A DNA stretch of 64,000 bases from Eubacteriales bacterium. Lineage in GTDB: Bacteria > Bacillota > Clostridia > Lachnospirales > Lachnospiraceae. Made by a program: the position numbers and the translations under genes. This document shows positions 23,931 through 32,918 of the stretch, piece by piece. Location of the stretch: positions 1-64,000 of the forward strand of contig JAUNGM010000012.1 of the NCBI GenBank assembly GCA_030524545.1, in the 5' to 3' direction. Within the stretch, counting starts at the first letter, position 1; every line of letters begins with the position of its first letter. The notes beneath the pieces were generated by a model, which had not been told where the DNA came from, ran no database searches, and saw nothing but the letters and a program-made list of their open reading frames with translations.

Positions 23931-24494
23931 ATGGCAAATAAAGTCAGCAACCCTATGAAGGTTATTACCGGTCCCGATACCCGTTGGAGTTATGCGAATG
24001 TGTGGGAACCGAAGGCAATCAACGGCGGCACGCCCAAGTACAGTGTCAGCCTGATCATCCCGAAGTCGGACACTGTGACCATCAAGAAGATCGAAGCGGC
24101 AATCGAAGCAGCCTACAAAGAGGGCGAAGCAAAGCTGAAGGGCAACGGTAGAAGCGTTCCGGCGCTTTCCGTGCTGAAGACTCCGCTGCGTGATGGGGAT
24201 GCGGAGCGCCCGGATGATGAAGCCTATGCAAACGCCTATTTCGTCAATGCCAACAGCTCTACGGCTCCGGGCATTGTGGATGCGGACCGTCAGCCGATTC
24301 TGGATCGCTCCGAAGTCTACAGCGGTGTGTATGGCAGGGCAAGCATCAACTTCTATGCGTTCAACTCCAATGGCAATAAGGGAATTGCCTGCGGGCTGAA
24401 CAACTTACAGAAAATCCGTGACGGTGAGCCGCTTGGGGGCAAGTCCCGTGCGGAGGATGATTTCGCAGATGGGGACGAGGATTTTCTCTCTTGA
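23931..24494 (+). CDS. DUF2815 protein, phage single-strand DNA-binding type
   Basis: A 187-residue protein (TGPDTRWSYANVWEPKAING, then PKYSVSLIIPKSDTVTIKKI) of DUF2815, related to T7 gp2.5-like single-strand DNA-binding proteins, with the usual acidic C-terminal tail (EDDFADGDEDFLS). It would coat phage DNA for PolA and the helicases. ATG 23931 follows GAGGAGGAAATCATT. Confidence 0.87.
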   Translation: MANKVSNPMKVITGPDTRWSYANVWEPKAINGGTPKYSVSLIIPKSDTVTIKKIEAAIEAAYKEGEAKLKGNGRSVPALSVLKTPLRDGDAERPDDEAYANAYFVNANSSTAPGIVDADRQPILDRSEVYSGVYGRASINFYAFNSNGNKGIACGLNNLQKIRDGEPLGGKSRAEDDFADGDEDFLS

Positions 24495-24572
24495 CGCAGC
24501 AGACCGCGGCTATCGGGTGGCGGAGGTGTATGCCTCTGCCGCCCTTAAGGCGGTGAAAGGACGGTGGAGAAG

Positions 24573-26501
24573 ATGAAAACCTTATCAATCGATATAGAGA
24601 CATACTCCGACACAGACCTGGGGAAATGCGGTGTGTATAAATATGCGTCCTCCCCTGCCTTTGAAATCCTGCTGTTTGGTTATGCCGTGGACGGTGGAGC
24701 GGTGCAAGTGGTCGATCTTGCCTGCGGTGAGGAAATCCCTGCGGAGATTGTAGCGGCGCTCTCCGATGAATCCATTACCAAATGGGCGTTCAACGCCATG
24801 TTCGAGAGGGTGTGTTTATCAAATTATCTTGGGGAATGGCTGGGACCGGAGGGATGGCACTGCACAATGGTGTGGTCTGCTACGCTTGGGCTTCCCCTTT
24901 CGCTGGAGAGCGTGGGTGCGGCGCTTGGGCTGGAGAAGCAGAAGCTGACTGAGGGCAAAGACCTGATCCGCTATTTTTGTGTTCCCTGCAAGCCGACCAA
25001 AACCAATGGTGGCAGAATACGGAATCTGCCGGAGCATGATCAGGAGAAATGGAAGCGGTTCAAGGCATATAACCTGCGGGACGTGGAAACAGAGATGCAG
25101 ATACAGCAGAGGTTATCCAAGTTCCCGGTGCCGGGTTCCATTTGGGAGGAATATCATCTCGACCAGGAAATCAATGACCGGGGCATTGGTGTGGATATGG
25201 AGCTGGTCAGACAGGCCATTGCGATGGATGAACGCTCGAAAGCAGAATTGTCTGCCACTATGCAGGAACTGACCAGTCTTGAAAACCCGAATTCTGTACA
25301 GCAAATGAAACAGTGGCTTGCGGAGAATGGACTGGAAACCGACACTCTCGGAAAGAAAGCAGTGGCGGAGTTAATAAAGACGGCACCGGAGCCTTTGCGG
25401 GAGGTGCTTTCCCTGCGGCAGCAGCTTGCCAAGAGTAGTGTCAAGAAATACACGGCAATGGAAAATGCGGTCTGCCGGGACAGCCGGGCGCACGGGATGT
25501 TTCAGTTTTACGGAGCCAATCGTACCGGCCGGTTTTCCGGGCGGCTCATTCAGCTTCAGAATCTGCCGCAGAACCATATATCGGATTTGGCACAGGCGCG
25601 GGCATTGGTGCGAAACGGTAACTATGATGCTCTGTCTGTGCTGTATGAAGATATTCCGGACACCTTGTCGCAGCTTATCCGTACAGCTTTTGTGCCGCAG
25701 GATGGCAGGAAGTTTATTGTGGCGGATTTCTCCGCTATCGAGGCGAGGGTAATCGCCTGGTTTGCCGGGGAACGGTGGCGGCTGAAAGTCTTTGAAGATG
25801 GCGGCGATATTTACTGTGCATCGGCAAGTCAGATGTTCCATGTTCCCGTTGAGAAGCATGGCATCAACGGCCACCTGCGGCAGAAGGGCAAGATCGCGGA
25901 GCTGGCTCTCGGCTATGGCGGATCTGTCGGCGCATTGAAATCTATGGGCGCGTTGGAAATGGGACTTGCGGAAGAAGAGCTGCAGCCATTGGTGGATGCG
26001 TGGCGGAATTCCAATCCGATGATCACGCAGTTTTGGTGGGATGTGGATCGTGCCGTGAAAGAATGTATCAAAAAGAGGTTGCAAACGGAAACACACGGCG
26101 TGCGCTTTACCTATCAGAGCGGGATGCTGTTCATCACGCTTCCTTCTGGCAGACGATTGGCTTATGTGAAACCGAGGATTGGGGAGAACTGCTTTGGCGG
26201 GGAATCCGTCACTTACATGGGCGTGGGCGGCACAAAGAAATGGGAACGGCTGGAGAGCTACGGCCCCAAGTTCGTGGAGAACATTGTGCAGGCGACCGCC
26301 CGCGACATTCTGTGCTATGCCATGCAGACATTAAAACACTGTGCGATTGTGGCTCATGTGCATGACGAGATCATTATTGAGGCAGACCGGAGGATGTCCC
26401 TTGCGGCAGTCTGTGAACAGATGGGCAGAACGCCGCCTTGGGCAAAGGGACTGAAACTCCGGGCAGACGGCTATGAATGTGAATTTTATCAAAAGGATTA
26501 G
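24573..26501 (+). CDS. Family A DNA polymerase (phage)
   Basis: A 642-residue replicative polymerase with N-terminal 3'-5' exonuclease (Exo I LSIDIETYSDTDLGK) and a palm with motif A FIVADFSAIEARVIAW, motif B RQKGKIAELALGYGG and motif C AHVHDEIIIE. No 5' nuclease domain. This is the size and layout of Clostridia phage PolAs. ATG 24573 is favoured (GGTGGAG upstream); GTG 24564 is possible. It lies between the DUF2815 protein and the primase, forming the replication module. Confidence 0.95.
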   Translation: MKTLSIDIETYSDTDLGKCGVYKYASSPAFEILLFGYAVDGGAVQVVDLACGEEIPAEIVAALSDESITKWAFNAMFERVCLSNYLGEWLGPEGWHCTMVWSATLGLPLSLESVGAALGLEKQKLTEGKDLIRYFCVPCKPTKTNGGRIRNLPEHDQEKWKRFKAYNLRDVETEMQIQQRLSKFPVPGSIWEEYHLDQEINDRGIGVDMELVRQAIAMDERSKAELSATMQELTSLENPNSVQQMKQWLAENGLETDTLGKKAVAELIKTAPEPLREVLSLRQQLAKSSVKKYTAMENAVCRDSRAHGMFQFYGANRTGRFSGRLIQLQNLPQNHISDLAQARALVRNGNYDALSVLYEDIPDTLSQLIRTAFVPQDGRKFIVADFSAIEARVIAWFAGERWRLKVFEDGGDIYCASASQMFHVPVEKHGINGHLRQKGKIAELALGYGGSVGALKSMGALEMGLAEEELQPLVDAWRNSNPMITQFWWDVDRAVKECIKKRLQTETHGVRFTYQSGMLFITLPSGRRLAYVKPRIGENCFGGESVTYMGVGGTKKWERLESYGPKFVENIVQATARDILCYAMQTLKHCAIVAHVHDEIIIEADRRMSLAAVCEQMGRTPPWAKGLKLRADGYECEFYQKD

Positions 26502-26515
26502 AGGAGGTGCAACTT

Positions 26516-26947
26516 ATGGGCATCAGTAAATATAACAGCGAGGGCTATTATGATCCGACAACTTATGAGGCCCTTTCAAACATTGAGAAGGAAGAAAAAG
26601 CGGCGAAACGGGCATACCGGCCGCTTGTGTATATATGTTCCCCGTTTGCCGGAGATGTGGAGAACAATGTAAACATGGCGAGAGTGTACAGCCGCTTTGC
26701 GGTAAGAAATGCGTGTATTCCCCTCGCCCCACACCTGCTCTTTCCGCAGTTCATGGATGACTCGGTCTCTGCGGAGCGAAGTATTGCCCTGTTTATGGGG
26801 ATGGTGCTGCTTGGCAAGTGCGACCAGATATGGGTGTTTGGCAGGAACATTTCCGCAGGGATGGCAGCAGGGATTGAAAAGGCAGAAAAGAAAAATATGC
26901 TGATCCGGTATTTCACGGAAGAACTGGAGGAGGTCAAGAGAGTATGA
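26516..26947 (+). CDS. DUF4406/DUF7768-type protein, deoxyribosyltransferase-like fold
   Basis: A 143-residue protein. YICSPFAGDVENNVNMAR near residue 40, APHLLFPQFM and GKCDQIWVFG with an SAGMAAGIEKA segment are the signature of the nucleoside 2-deoxyribosyltransferase-like superfamily found in phages. It may act on nucleotides or as a nucleotide sensor; the catalytic role is not proven. ATG 26516 follows GAGGAGGTGCAACTT. Its stop overlaps the primase ATG (ATGA). Confidence 0.78.
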   Translation: MGISKYNSEGYYDPTTYEALSNIEKEEKAAKRAYRPLVYICSPFAGDVENNVNMARVYSRFAVRNACIPLAPHLLFPQFMDDSVSAERSIALFMGMVLLGKCDQIWVFGRNISAGMAAGIEKAEKKNMLIRYFTEELEEVKRV

Positions 26948-29172
26948 GGATGACAATTTACACAGCGAACAGCCGGGGAAATGCAAAGAACAGTCTGTAT
27001 CCCAATAAGCGTGTGATTGATAACGAGGATGACTGCTTGGAGGTCATGGCCTTTGACCATGTGTGTGCTGAATTCAAGAATTACCGCAGGAGCGGCGAGA
27101 ACTTCCTCTCCTCCGATGTGGAAGTGATGGACTGCGACAATGACCATTCCGATCATCCGGCAGATTGGATTCATCCGGGAAATCTGGCAGAGCGCATCGG
27201 GCAGGATGTAGCGTTTGCCGTGGTGCCGAGCCGGAACAACGGGAGGCCGAAGGACGGAAAATCCGCAAGGCCGAGATTCCATGTTTACTTTCCCCATGAC
27301 CCGGTCACAGATGGAGAATCATGTGCTGCACTGAAAAAAGCGATACAGCAGAGGTTTCCATTCTTTGACGGCAACGCCATCGATTCCGCACGTTTTATCT
27401 TTGGCAATCCTACGGAGGAGATTTTGTGGCATGAGGGCGAGATCACGATTGACTGTATCGTAAAGCCGCAGGAAAAAGGGATACCACAGGGACAGCGCAA
27501 TTCCACCATGTCCCATTTTGCGGGGCGGGTGGTAAAGCGGTACGGCGCAACGGAAAAGGCGCACGAAATCTTCATGGAAGAGGCGGCAAAGTGCAATCCC
27601 CCGCTTGACGATGAGGAACTTGCCGCTATCTGGCAGAGTGCCTGCCGCTTTGCCGAGAAGGTGCAGGGACAGGAGGGGTATGTGGCTCCGGAGGCTTATA
27701 ACGATGAATTCTGCCGGGAATCCTTAAAGCCCGCCGACTACTCCGATATCGGGCAGGCAAAAGTGTTGACCAGAGAGTACGGTGTAGAACTTCGCTATAC
27801 GGCTGCTACGGACTTTCTGCGTTTCTGTGGGCAGTATTGGGTGGAGTCCAAGCAGCAGGCGGTTGGTGCGGCGGAGGAATTCCTTGACCTCCAGCTTGCA
27901 GACGCAAAGGATGAGGTCATGCGTACCAAACAGGCGCTGATGGATGTTGGGGTTGCAGAGGATGACATTGCATCCGGCGGCAAGGCACTGGAGAAGAAAA
28001 TCGGCAGCGGGCAGACAGAAGCCTACCTTGCCTATCTGTCTGCAATGGCATACAGGGCATTTGTGATGAAACGGCGGGACATGAAGTATGTGGTGTCAGC
28101 TTTGCAGGCGGCGAAACCGATGCTGGAGATTGGGGTATCCGATCTTGACCGGGACGGTTTTCTGCTGAACACACCGGACGGAACCTATTATCTGCCGGAC
28201 GGCTTGGAGGGCAGGCGTGACCACAGCCCGGAGGATTACATTACGAAGATCACGGCGGCAGGTCCTGGCGACAAAGGGAAAGGGCTGTGGTTGGATGCGC
28301 TGGACACGATTTTCTGCGGGGACTCTGCGCTAATCGACTATGTGCAGCAGATCGTGGGCATGGCGGCGGTGGGCAGGGTGTATCTGGAGTCCCTCATCAT
28401 TGCTTATGGAGAAGGCAGGAACGGAAAGTCTACCTTCTGGAACGCCATTGCCCGTGTGCTTGGCACCTACAGCGGAAATATGTCTGCCGACACTTTAACG
28501 GTGGGCTGCAAGCGGAATGTGAAGCCGGAGCTGGCCGAGGCGAAGGGCAAGCGGCTGATTATCGCTGCCGAACTGGAAGAAGGAATGCGCCTGAATACCT
28601 CTGTGGTAAAGCAGATGTGTTCCACAGATGAGATTTTTGCGGAGAAGAAATATAAAGACCCGTTTTCCTTTACGCCGAGCCACACACTTGTGCTGTATAC
28701 CAACCACCTGCCGAGGGTGGGCGCTAATGATCCGGGAACGTGGCGGCGTTTGATCGTTATTCCCTTTAATGCCAGGATTGAGGGCAACGGCGATGTGAAA
28801 AACTATGCCGATTTTCTTGTGTCGGAGGCTGCCCCTGCTATCATGGCCTGGATCATTGAGGGAGCAAAAAAGGCAATCGGACGGAACTTCCATATCCCCT
28901 GCCCTGTCTGCGTGGAAGATGCCATCAAATCCTACCGCGAAGATAATGACTGGCTTGGGCATTTTCTAAATGAGTGCTGTGAGGCGGATAAAACCTACCG
29001 TGAAAAATCGGGCGTACTGTATCAGGAATACCGCAGCTATTGTGCAAGGACTGGCGAGTACACGAGAAGTACAGCGGATTTTTATAATGCGCTGGAAACG
29101 GCGGGATTCATGCGGCAAAAGACCAAAACAGGAAATTTTATCCGAGGATTGAGGATTGCAGAGGAATTTTAG
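26944..29172 (+). CDS. P4-type primase-helicase (D5_N / SF3 helicase)
   Basis: A 742-residue replication protein. Residues about 1-230 are a primase-like part (AFDHVCAEFKNYR, SARPRFHVYFP, DSARFIFGNP), followed by a D5_N-type region, then an SF3 helicase domain at about 470-640 with Walker A GEGRNGKSTFWNA, Walker B-like KRLIIAAELEE and LYTNHLPRV sensor. The C-terminal tail ends in a winged-helix-like segment. It would initiate phage replication. The ATGA overlap supports 26944. An inverted repeat at 29193-29297 directly downstream is a possible origin. Confidence 0.92.
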   Translation: MRMTIYTANSRGNAKNSLYPNKRVIDNEDDCLEVMAFDHVCAEFKNYRRSGENFLSSDVEVMDCDNDHSDHPADWIHPGNLAERIGQDVAFAVVPSRNNGRPKDGKSARPRFHVYFPHDPVTDGESCAALKKAIQQRFPFFDGNAIDSARFIFGNPTEEILWHEGEITIDCIVKPQEKGIPQGQRNSTMSHFAGRVVKRYGATEKAHEIFMEEAAKCNPPLDDEELAAIWQSACRFAEKVQGQEGYVAPEAYNDEFCRESLKPADYSDIGQAKVLTREYGVELRYTAATDFLRFCGQYWVESKQQAVGAAEEFLDLQLADAKDEVMRTKQALMDVGVAEDDIASGGKALEKKIGSGQTEAYLAYLSAMAYRAFVMKRRDMKYVVSALQAAKPMLEIGVSDLDRDGFLLNTPDGTYYLPDGLEGRRDHSPEDYITKITAAGPGDKGKGLWLDALDTIFCGDSALIDYVQQIVGMAAVGRVYLESLIIAYGEGRNGKSTFWNAIARVLGTYSGNMSADTLTVGCKRNVKPELAEAKGKRLIIAAELEEGMRLNTSVVKQMCSTDEIFAEKKYKDPFSFTPSHTLVLYTNHLPRVGANDPGTWRRLIVIPFNARIEGNGDVKNYADFLVSEAAPAIMAWIIEGAKKAIGRNFHIPCPVCVEDAIKSYREDNDWLGHFLNECCEADKTYREKSGVLYQEYRSYCARTGEYTRSTADFYNALETAGFMRQKTKTGNFIRGLRIAEEF

Positions 29173-29192
29173 CAGGGGCGTTTTACCGTAAG

Positions 29193-29297
29193 GGTGGAGG
29201 TCGGTGGAGGTCTTGGTATAACCCCCCTTTAGGGCAGTTTTTTTAGAAATAATCTTATATAGAGGACTTTTAGGTACAAGTTCCACCGACCTCCACC
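29193..29297. repeat. 16-base perfect inverted repeats, candidate phage origin
   Basis: GGTGGAGGTCGGTGGA (29193-29208) and its exact complement TCCACCGACCTCCACC (29282-29297) bracket 73 bases that include an AT-rich stretch (29229-29278). The arms themselves contain direct GGTGGA repeats. The location immediately after the P4-type primase-helicase gene fits an origin recognised by that protein. Confidence 0.6.
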
Positions 29298-29343
29298 TGA
29301 AAGCCTGAAATGCTGAAAATACAAAGGGTTTGGAGGTGTTGGC

Positions 29344-29625
29344 ATGAGAGAGAAAACTATAGAGCAGAAGTTCAGAGAGGCGGTCAGGGCTGTCGGAGGC
29401 GTGGCAGTAAAGTTTACATCGCCCGGTTTGGATGGGATGCCTGACAGGTTGGCACTTCTCCCTGGCGGGAGGATGGCATTTGTGGAGGTCAAGGCTCCCG
29501 GAAAGAAACCCCGCCCCCTGCAACTGGCAAGGCACAGGATGCTGCGGCAGTTAGGGTTTCGGGTTTATGTGTTGGATAATGAAAAGCAGATCGGAGGGAT
29601 CATTGATGAAATACGAGCCACATGA
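29344..29625 (+). CDS. VRR-NUC domain nuclease
   Basis: A 93-residue stand-alone VRR-NUC protein. VKFTSPGLDGMPDRLALLPG (Asp), MAFVEVKAPGK (Glu-x-Lys) and RMLRQLGFRVYVL match the family. Such phage nucleases can cut Holliday or flap structures and usually sit beside the SNF2 helicase as here. ATG 29344 follows TGGAGGTGTTGGC. It overlaps the helicase by 20 bases. Confidence 0.9.
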   Translation: MREKTIEQKFREAVRAVGGVAVKFTSPGLDGMPDRLALLPGGRMAFVEVKAPGKKPRPLQLARHRMLRQLGFRVYVLDNEKQIGGIIDEIRAT

Positions 29626-30970
29626 GTATCAGCAGTATGCGACAGAGTATATCGAAACACACCCCATAGCGGCAGTGCTGCTTGATATGGGGCTTGGCAA
29701 AACGAGCATCACGCTGACCGCCTTAAACGACCTGTTGTTTGACTCCTTTGAAATCCACAAGGTGATTGTTATCGCACCTCTTCGGGTGGCGCGGGATACC
29801 TGGTCAACGGAGATTGAAAAATGGGAGCATTTAAGCAACCTGATTTATTCCGTGGCAGTAGGCACTGAGACGGAGCGGCTGGCAGCATTGAAGCAGCAGG
29901 CTGACATTTACATCATCAACCGTGAGAACGTGCAGTGGCTGGTGGAGACAAGCGGCATCCCTTTTGATTTTGACATGGTGGTAATTGATGAGCTGTCCTC
30001 TTTCAAGAATCACCAGTCAAAGCGGTTCCGGGCATTGATGAAGATGCGGCCGAGGGTGGAACGCATTGTAGGCCTTACCGGAACGCCGAGCAGCAACGGA
30101 CTCATGGATTTGTGGGCGGAGTTCAAGTTGCTGGATATGGGACAGCGGCTTGGGAGGTTCATCGGGCAGTACCGCACAAGGTTCTTTCTGCCGGATAAAA
30201 GAAACGGCCAGGTGGTGTTTTCCTATAAGCCCCTGCCGGGAGCGGAGCAGCAGATATACCGGCTGATTTCCGACATCACGATTTCCATGAAATCTACAGA
30301 CTACCTGCAGATGCCGGAACTGGTTTCCACGGGATATGAGGTGCGGCTTTCCGAACCGGAGCAAAAGCGGTACGAAGAATTAAAGCAGGACTTGGTATTG
30401 GAACTGCCAGACGGAGATATCACAGCCGCCAATGCCGCAGCCCTTTCCGGGAAACTCAGCCAGATGGCGAATGGTGCGGTGTATGCCGACAGCGGTGAGG
30501 TGATCCGGATACATGAAAGAAAGTTGGATGCGTTGGAGGACATCATCGAAAGCATGGGAGGAAAACCGCTTCTGGTGGCTTACTGGTTTCAGCATGACTT
30601 GGAGCGTATCATGGAACGGCTTCACAAGCTGAAAATCCCATTCTCCAGGCTGGATTCTTCCGAGAGCATCCGAAGTTGGAATGCCAGGGAGCTTCTCGTG
30701 GCGCTGATCCATCCGGCATCAGCAGGACATGGATTGAATCTCCAAAGCGGCGGTTCCGCCATCGTGTGGTTTGGGCTGACCTGGTCGCTGGAGCTGTACC
30801 AGCAGACCAATGCCCGGCTATGGAGGCAGGGGCAGACAGCCGATACTGTGGTGGTGCAGCACATCATCACGAAAGGCACCATTGACGAACGGATCATGAA
30901 GGCGCTTTCTGAAAAGGACAGCACACAGTCTGCATTGATGAATGCCGTAAAAGCGGAACTGGCAATTTGA
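29606..30970 (+). CDS. DEAD/DEAH-box SNF2-type phage helicase
   Basis: A 454-residue SF2 protein: Walker A LLDMGLGKTSI, motif II VVIDELSSFKN, motif III VGLTGTPSSNGL, and motif VI QQTNARLWRQGQT with the SNF2-like C-terminal lobe. Phage replication or recombination translocase. ATG 29606 follows CGGAGGGATCATTG; the earlier TTG has no site. It is paired with VRR-NUC in most related phages. Confidence 0.92.
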   Translation: MKYEPHEYQQYATEYIETHPIAAVLLDMGLGKTSITLTALNDLLFDSFEIHKVIVIAPLRVARDTWSTEIEKWEHLSNLIYSVAVGTETERLAALKQQADIYIINRENVQWLVETSGIPFDFDMVVIDELSSFKNHQSKRFRALMKMRPRVERIVGLTGTPSSNGLMDLWAEFKLLDMGQRLGRFIGQYRTRFFLPDKRNGQVVFSYKPLPGAEQQIYRLISDITISMKSTDYLQMPELVSTGYEVRLSEPEQKRYEELKQDLVLELPDGDITAANAAALSGKLSQMANGAVYADSGEVIRIHERKLDALEDIIESMGGKPLLVAYWFQHDLERIMERLHKLKIPFSRLDSSESIRSWNARELLVALIHPASAGHGLNLQSGGSAIVWFGLTWSLELYQQTNARLWRQGQTADTVVVQHIITKGTIDERIMKALSEKDSTQSALMNAVKAELAI

Positions 30971-31064
30971 GAAAACCTAAGACAAACATGGTCAATCTGA
31001 GCCAATCAAAGACAATCTGTGAAAATCCGTGGGAACAAAAAATCTTTGATTGGAGGAACCGGAT

Positions 31065-31523
31065 ATGAGCATTGTTTGGAAGTATCTTGATAAACGGTCT
31101 GCAACCGTGGACGCATTGAAGGATTATAGCAGCATGAAATTCATTATCGACCATACGGATGATGAGATTAAAGCGGCGTATCAGAAGATGGGTGGTGTCA
31201 GCAGCCCGCAGTATGATGGGATGCCTCACAGCCACAATCCGCAGGCTGCCGAGGACAGGATTATCAAAGGCATTGAAGAGATTGACGTCCTGAAAGAGCG
31301 TTACCGTCAGGCAATGGAATACATGGAGTGGTTTGTTCCGGCTTGGAACGAACTGAGTGAGGATGAGCGGTATGGGTTGGAAGTCTTTTATTCTGAGGAT
31401 GAGAGGCAGACGGATTCCATTTATGACATCTGCGACCATTTCAGTATTGAGCGTTCTTCTGCTTACAACAAAAAGAACCGCGCACTTGGAAAGCTGGTGA
31501 CGCTTCTGTATGGGAAGCCTTGA
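31065..31523 (+). CDS. ArpU/RinA-like late transcription regulator
   Basis: A 152-residue protein with a C-terminal sigma region 4-like HTH (ELSEDERYGLEVFYSEDERQ, then DSIYDICDHFSIERSSAYNK). Proteins of this position and pattern (ArpU, DUF1492) activate phage late genes from a promoter just downstream. It lies 142 bases before the HNH/terminase genes; TATGAT at 31571-31576 in that gap may be the late -10. ATG 31065 follows TTGGAGGAACCGGAT. Confidence 0.78.
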   Translation: MSIVWKYLDKRSATVDALKDYSSMKFIIDHTDDEIKAAYQKMGGVSSPQYDGMPHSHNPQAAEDRIIKGIEEIDVLKERYRQAMEYMEWFVPAWNELSEDERYGLEVFYSEDERQTDSIYDICDHFSIERSSAYNKKNRALGKLVTLLYGKP

Positions 31524-31664
31524 TGTGGTCGGCATGAGTAATTTCGTGGACGATTTTCCTGTTTGGACGTGGTATGATGGTAACATCAAAAACTGCATAA
31601 GGACAGACAGCCTTCGTGGGAGCAATCCTGCGGGGGCTTTCTTTATGCCAAAGGAGGTGGCGAA

Positions 31665-32012
31665 GTGCCAAGAAAACCAAAGCGCGGCTGTGCCTATCCC
31701 GGATGCCCCAGGCTGACGGACGGCCAGTATTGCGAGGAACATAGAAAGCTGGTGGACAGCCAGTACAACAAGTACAGCCGTTCTCCTGATGTTCACAAGA
31801 CCTACGGCAGAGCATGGAAACGAATCCGTGACCGCTATGCCGCGGAGCATCCATTGTGCGAGCGGTGCCTGAAAGAAGGAAGGATTACTCCCGTGGAGGA
31901 GGTACACCACATCCTCCCTATCTCACAAGGCGGGACGCATGACCGTGGAAACCTGATGAGCCTTTGCCAGTCCTGCCATACGAAGATACACCATGAGATT
32001 GGTGACAGATAG
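31665..32012 (+). CDS. Phage HNH endonuclease (packaging-associated)
   Basis: A 115-residue HNH protein: two zinc knuckles (CAYPGC...CEEH and CERC...CQSC) frame the catalytic VEEVHHILPISQGGTHDRGN and HTKIHHEI. GTG 31665 follows GGAGGTGGCGAA. In HK97-type cos phages an HNH protein next to terS is needed for specific cos cutting, and this one has the same place. Confidence 0.9.
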   Translation: MPRKPKRGCAYPGCPRLTDGQYCEEHRKLVDSQYNKYSRSPDVHKTYGRAWKRIRDRYAAEHPLCERCLKEGRITPVEEVHHILPISQGGTHDRGNLMSLCQSCHTKIHHEIGDR

Positions 32013-32023
32013 GTCAGACGGTA

Positions 32024-32095
32024 GCCCCCAGGGGCGGTCAAAATCTCTGTGAGGGCTTTTTCCGGGGAACGGCGCGGGGTCATCTGTGCAAAAAC
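32024..32095. other. Candidate cos site between HNH and terS
   Basis: The gap between the HNH gene and terS begins with GCCCCCAGGGGC (32024-32035, inverted repeat) and continues with a GC-rich stretch including CCGGGGAACGGCGCGGGG (32062-32079). GC-rich, partly symmetric DNA at exactly this place holds cos in HK97-like phages. Overhang and cut position cannot be read from the prophage. Confidence 0.4.
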
Positions 32096-32154
32096 CGGAA
32101 ATCAAACGGGGTATTAACCCCTGTGGGATTTACGGAAAAATCAATCAGAATTAT

Positions 32155-32187
32155 ATGCTGCGGCGTTTGATTTACGCAGCATTTTTT
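32155..32187 (+). terminator. Terminator or attenuator ahead of terS
   Basis: ATGCTGCG (32155-32162) and CGCAGCAT (32175-32182) with a T-run to 32187, 31 bases before the terS start. It could cap HNH mRNA and meter entry into the structural genes. Confidence 0.7.
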
Positions 32188-32218
32188 CAAAGGAAATCAA
32201 AGAAATGGGGTGATGGCT

Positions 32219-32752
32219 ATGGCAAAGGACGGGACCAACCGGGGCGGTGCAAGGCCGGGGGCCGGACGGAAACCGAAAGCATTGACGGAGAAAATCAGTG
32301 AGGGAAAAACAGCGGAGGTCCTGATGGAGCCTGCCGCACTGGAAGGCGCAGATGTCCCTCCGGTAAAGGATTTCTTGAAGTCCCCGCAGAAAAGTGGTCG
32401 GGAGCTGGTGGCGGAGGAGGTCTACAAAGAGACCTTTGTCTGGCTGAAAGCGAGAGGCTGTGACAAGCTGGTCACGGTACAGATGGTGGAGCAATATGCC
32501 ATGAGTGTATCCCGCTGGATTCAGTGTGAGGAGATTGTTTCTTCAACAGGTTTCCTTGCAAAACATCCGACCACAGGAGCAGCCATCGCTTCTCCCTATG
32601 TGTCGATGAGCCAGTCCTACATGAAGCAGACCAACTACTGCTGGATGCAGATATATCAGATTGTGAAAGAGAACTGCTCGGTAGAGTGGCAGGGAAACAC
32701 GCCGCAGGATGATGTAATGGAGCGGCTGCTCAGAGCGAGGAAAGGAAACTAA
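32219..32752 (+). CDS. terS: Terminase small subunit, P27 family
   Basis: A 177-residue P27-type small terminase. Basic start (RGGARPGAGRKPKA), a central helical part (SGRELVAEEVYKETFVWLKA, then MVEQYAMSVSRWIQCEE) and SPYVSMSQSYMKQTNYCWMQ are characteristic. It recognises phage DNA for packaging with TerL. ATG 32219 is chosen (GGGGTGATGGCT upstream); ATG 32213 is possible. Unusually TerL is about 6.7 kb downstream rather than adjacent. Confidence 0.85.
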   Translation: MAKDGTNRGGARPGAGRKPKALTEKISEGKTAEVLMEPAALEGADVPPVKDFLKSPQKSGRELVAEEVYKETFVWLKARGCDKLVTVQMVEQYAMSVSRWIQCEEIVSSTGFLAKHPTTGAAIASPYVSMSQSYMKQTNYCWMQIYQIVKENCSVEWQGNTPQDDVMERLLRARKGN

Positions 32753-32753
32753 T

Positions 32754-32918
32754 ATGAAAAAGAAAACAGAATTAACGGTGTTTATGGATACACTGAACGC
32801 CAACAAAAAGAACCTGACCCGGCAGCAGTTCCGCACCATCAAAGGGCAGGCGTTTGCCGGGGACATTGCGGGTGCAGAGAAAGGCTTATACAAGCTGCTG
32901 GAACGGAGGTGTGGATGA
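32754..32918 (+). CDS. 54-residue small phage protein
   Basis: ATG 32754 (GGAAACTAAT upstream) opens a 54-codon frame ending TGA 32918: MKKKTELTVFMDTLNANKKN, then LTRQQFRTIKGQAFAGDIAGAEKGL. It is basic and helical, and such short proteins often sit between terS and methyltransferase genes in related prophages. Function is unknown. It starts 1 base after terS and ends on the start of the methyltransferase. Confidence 0.65.
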   Translation: MKKKTELTVFMDTLNANKKNLTRQQFRTIKGQAFAGDIAGAEKGLYKLLERRCG

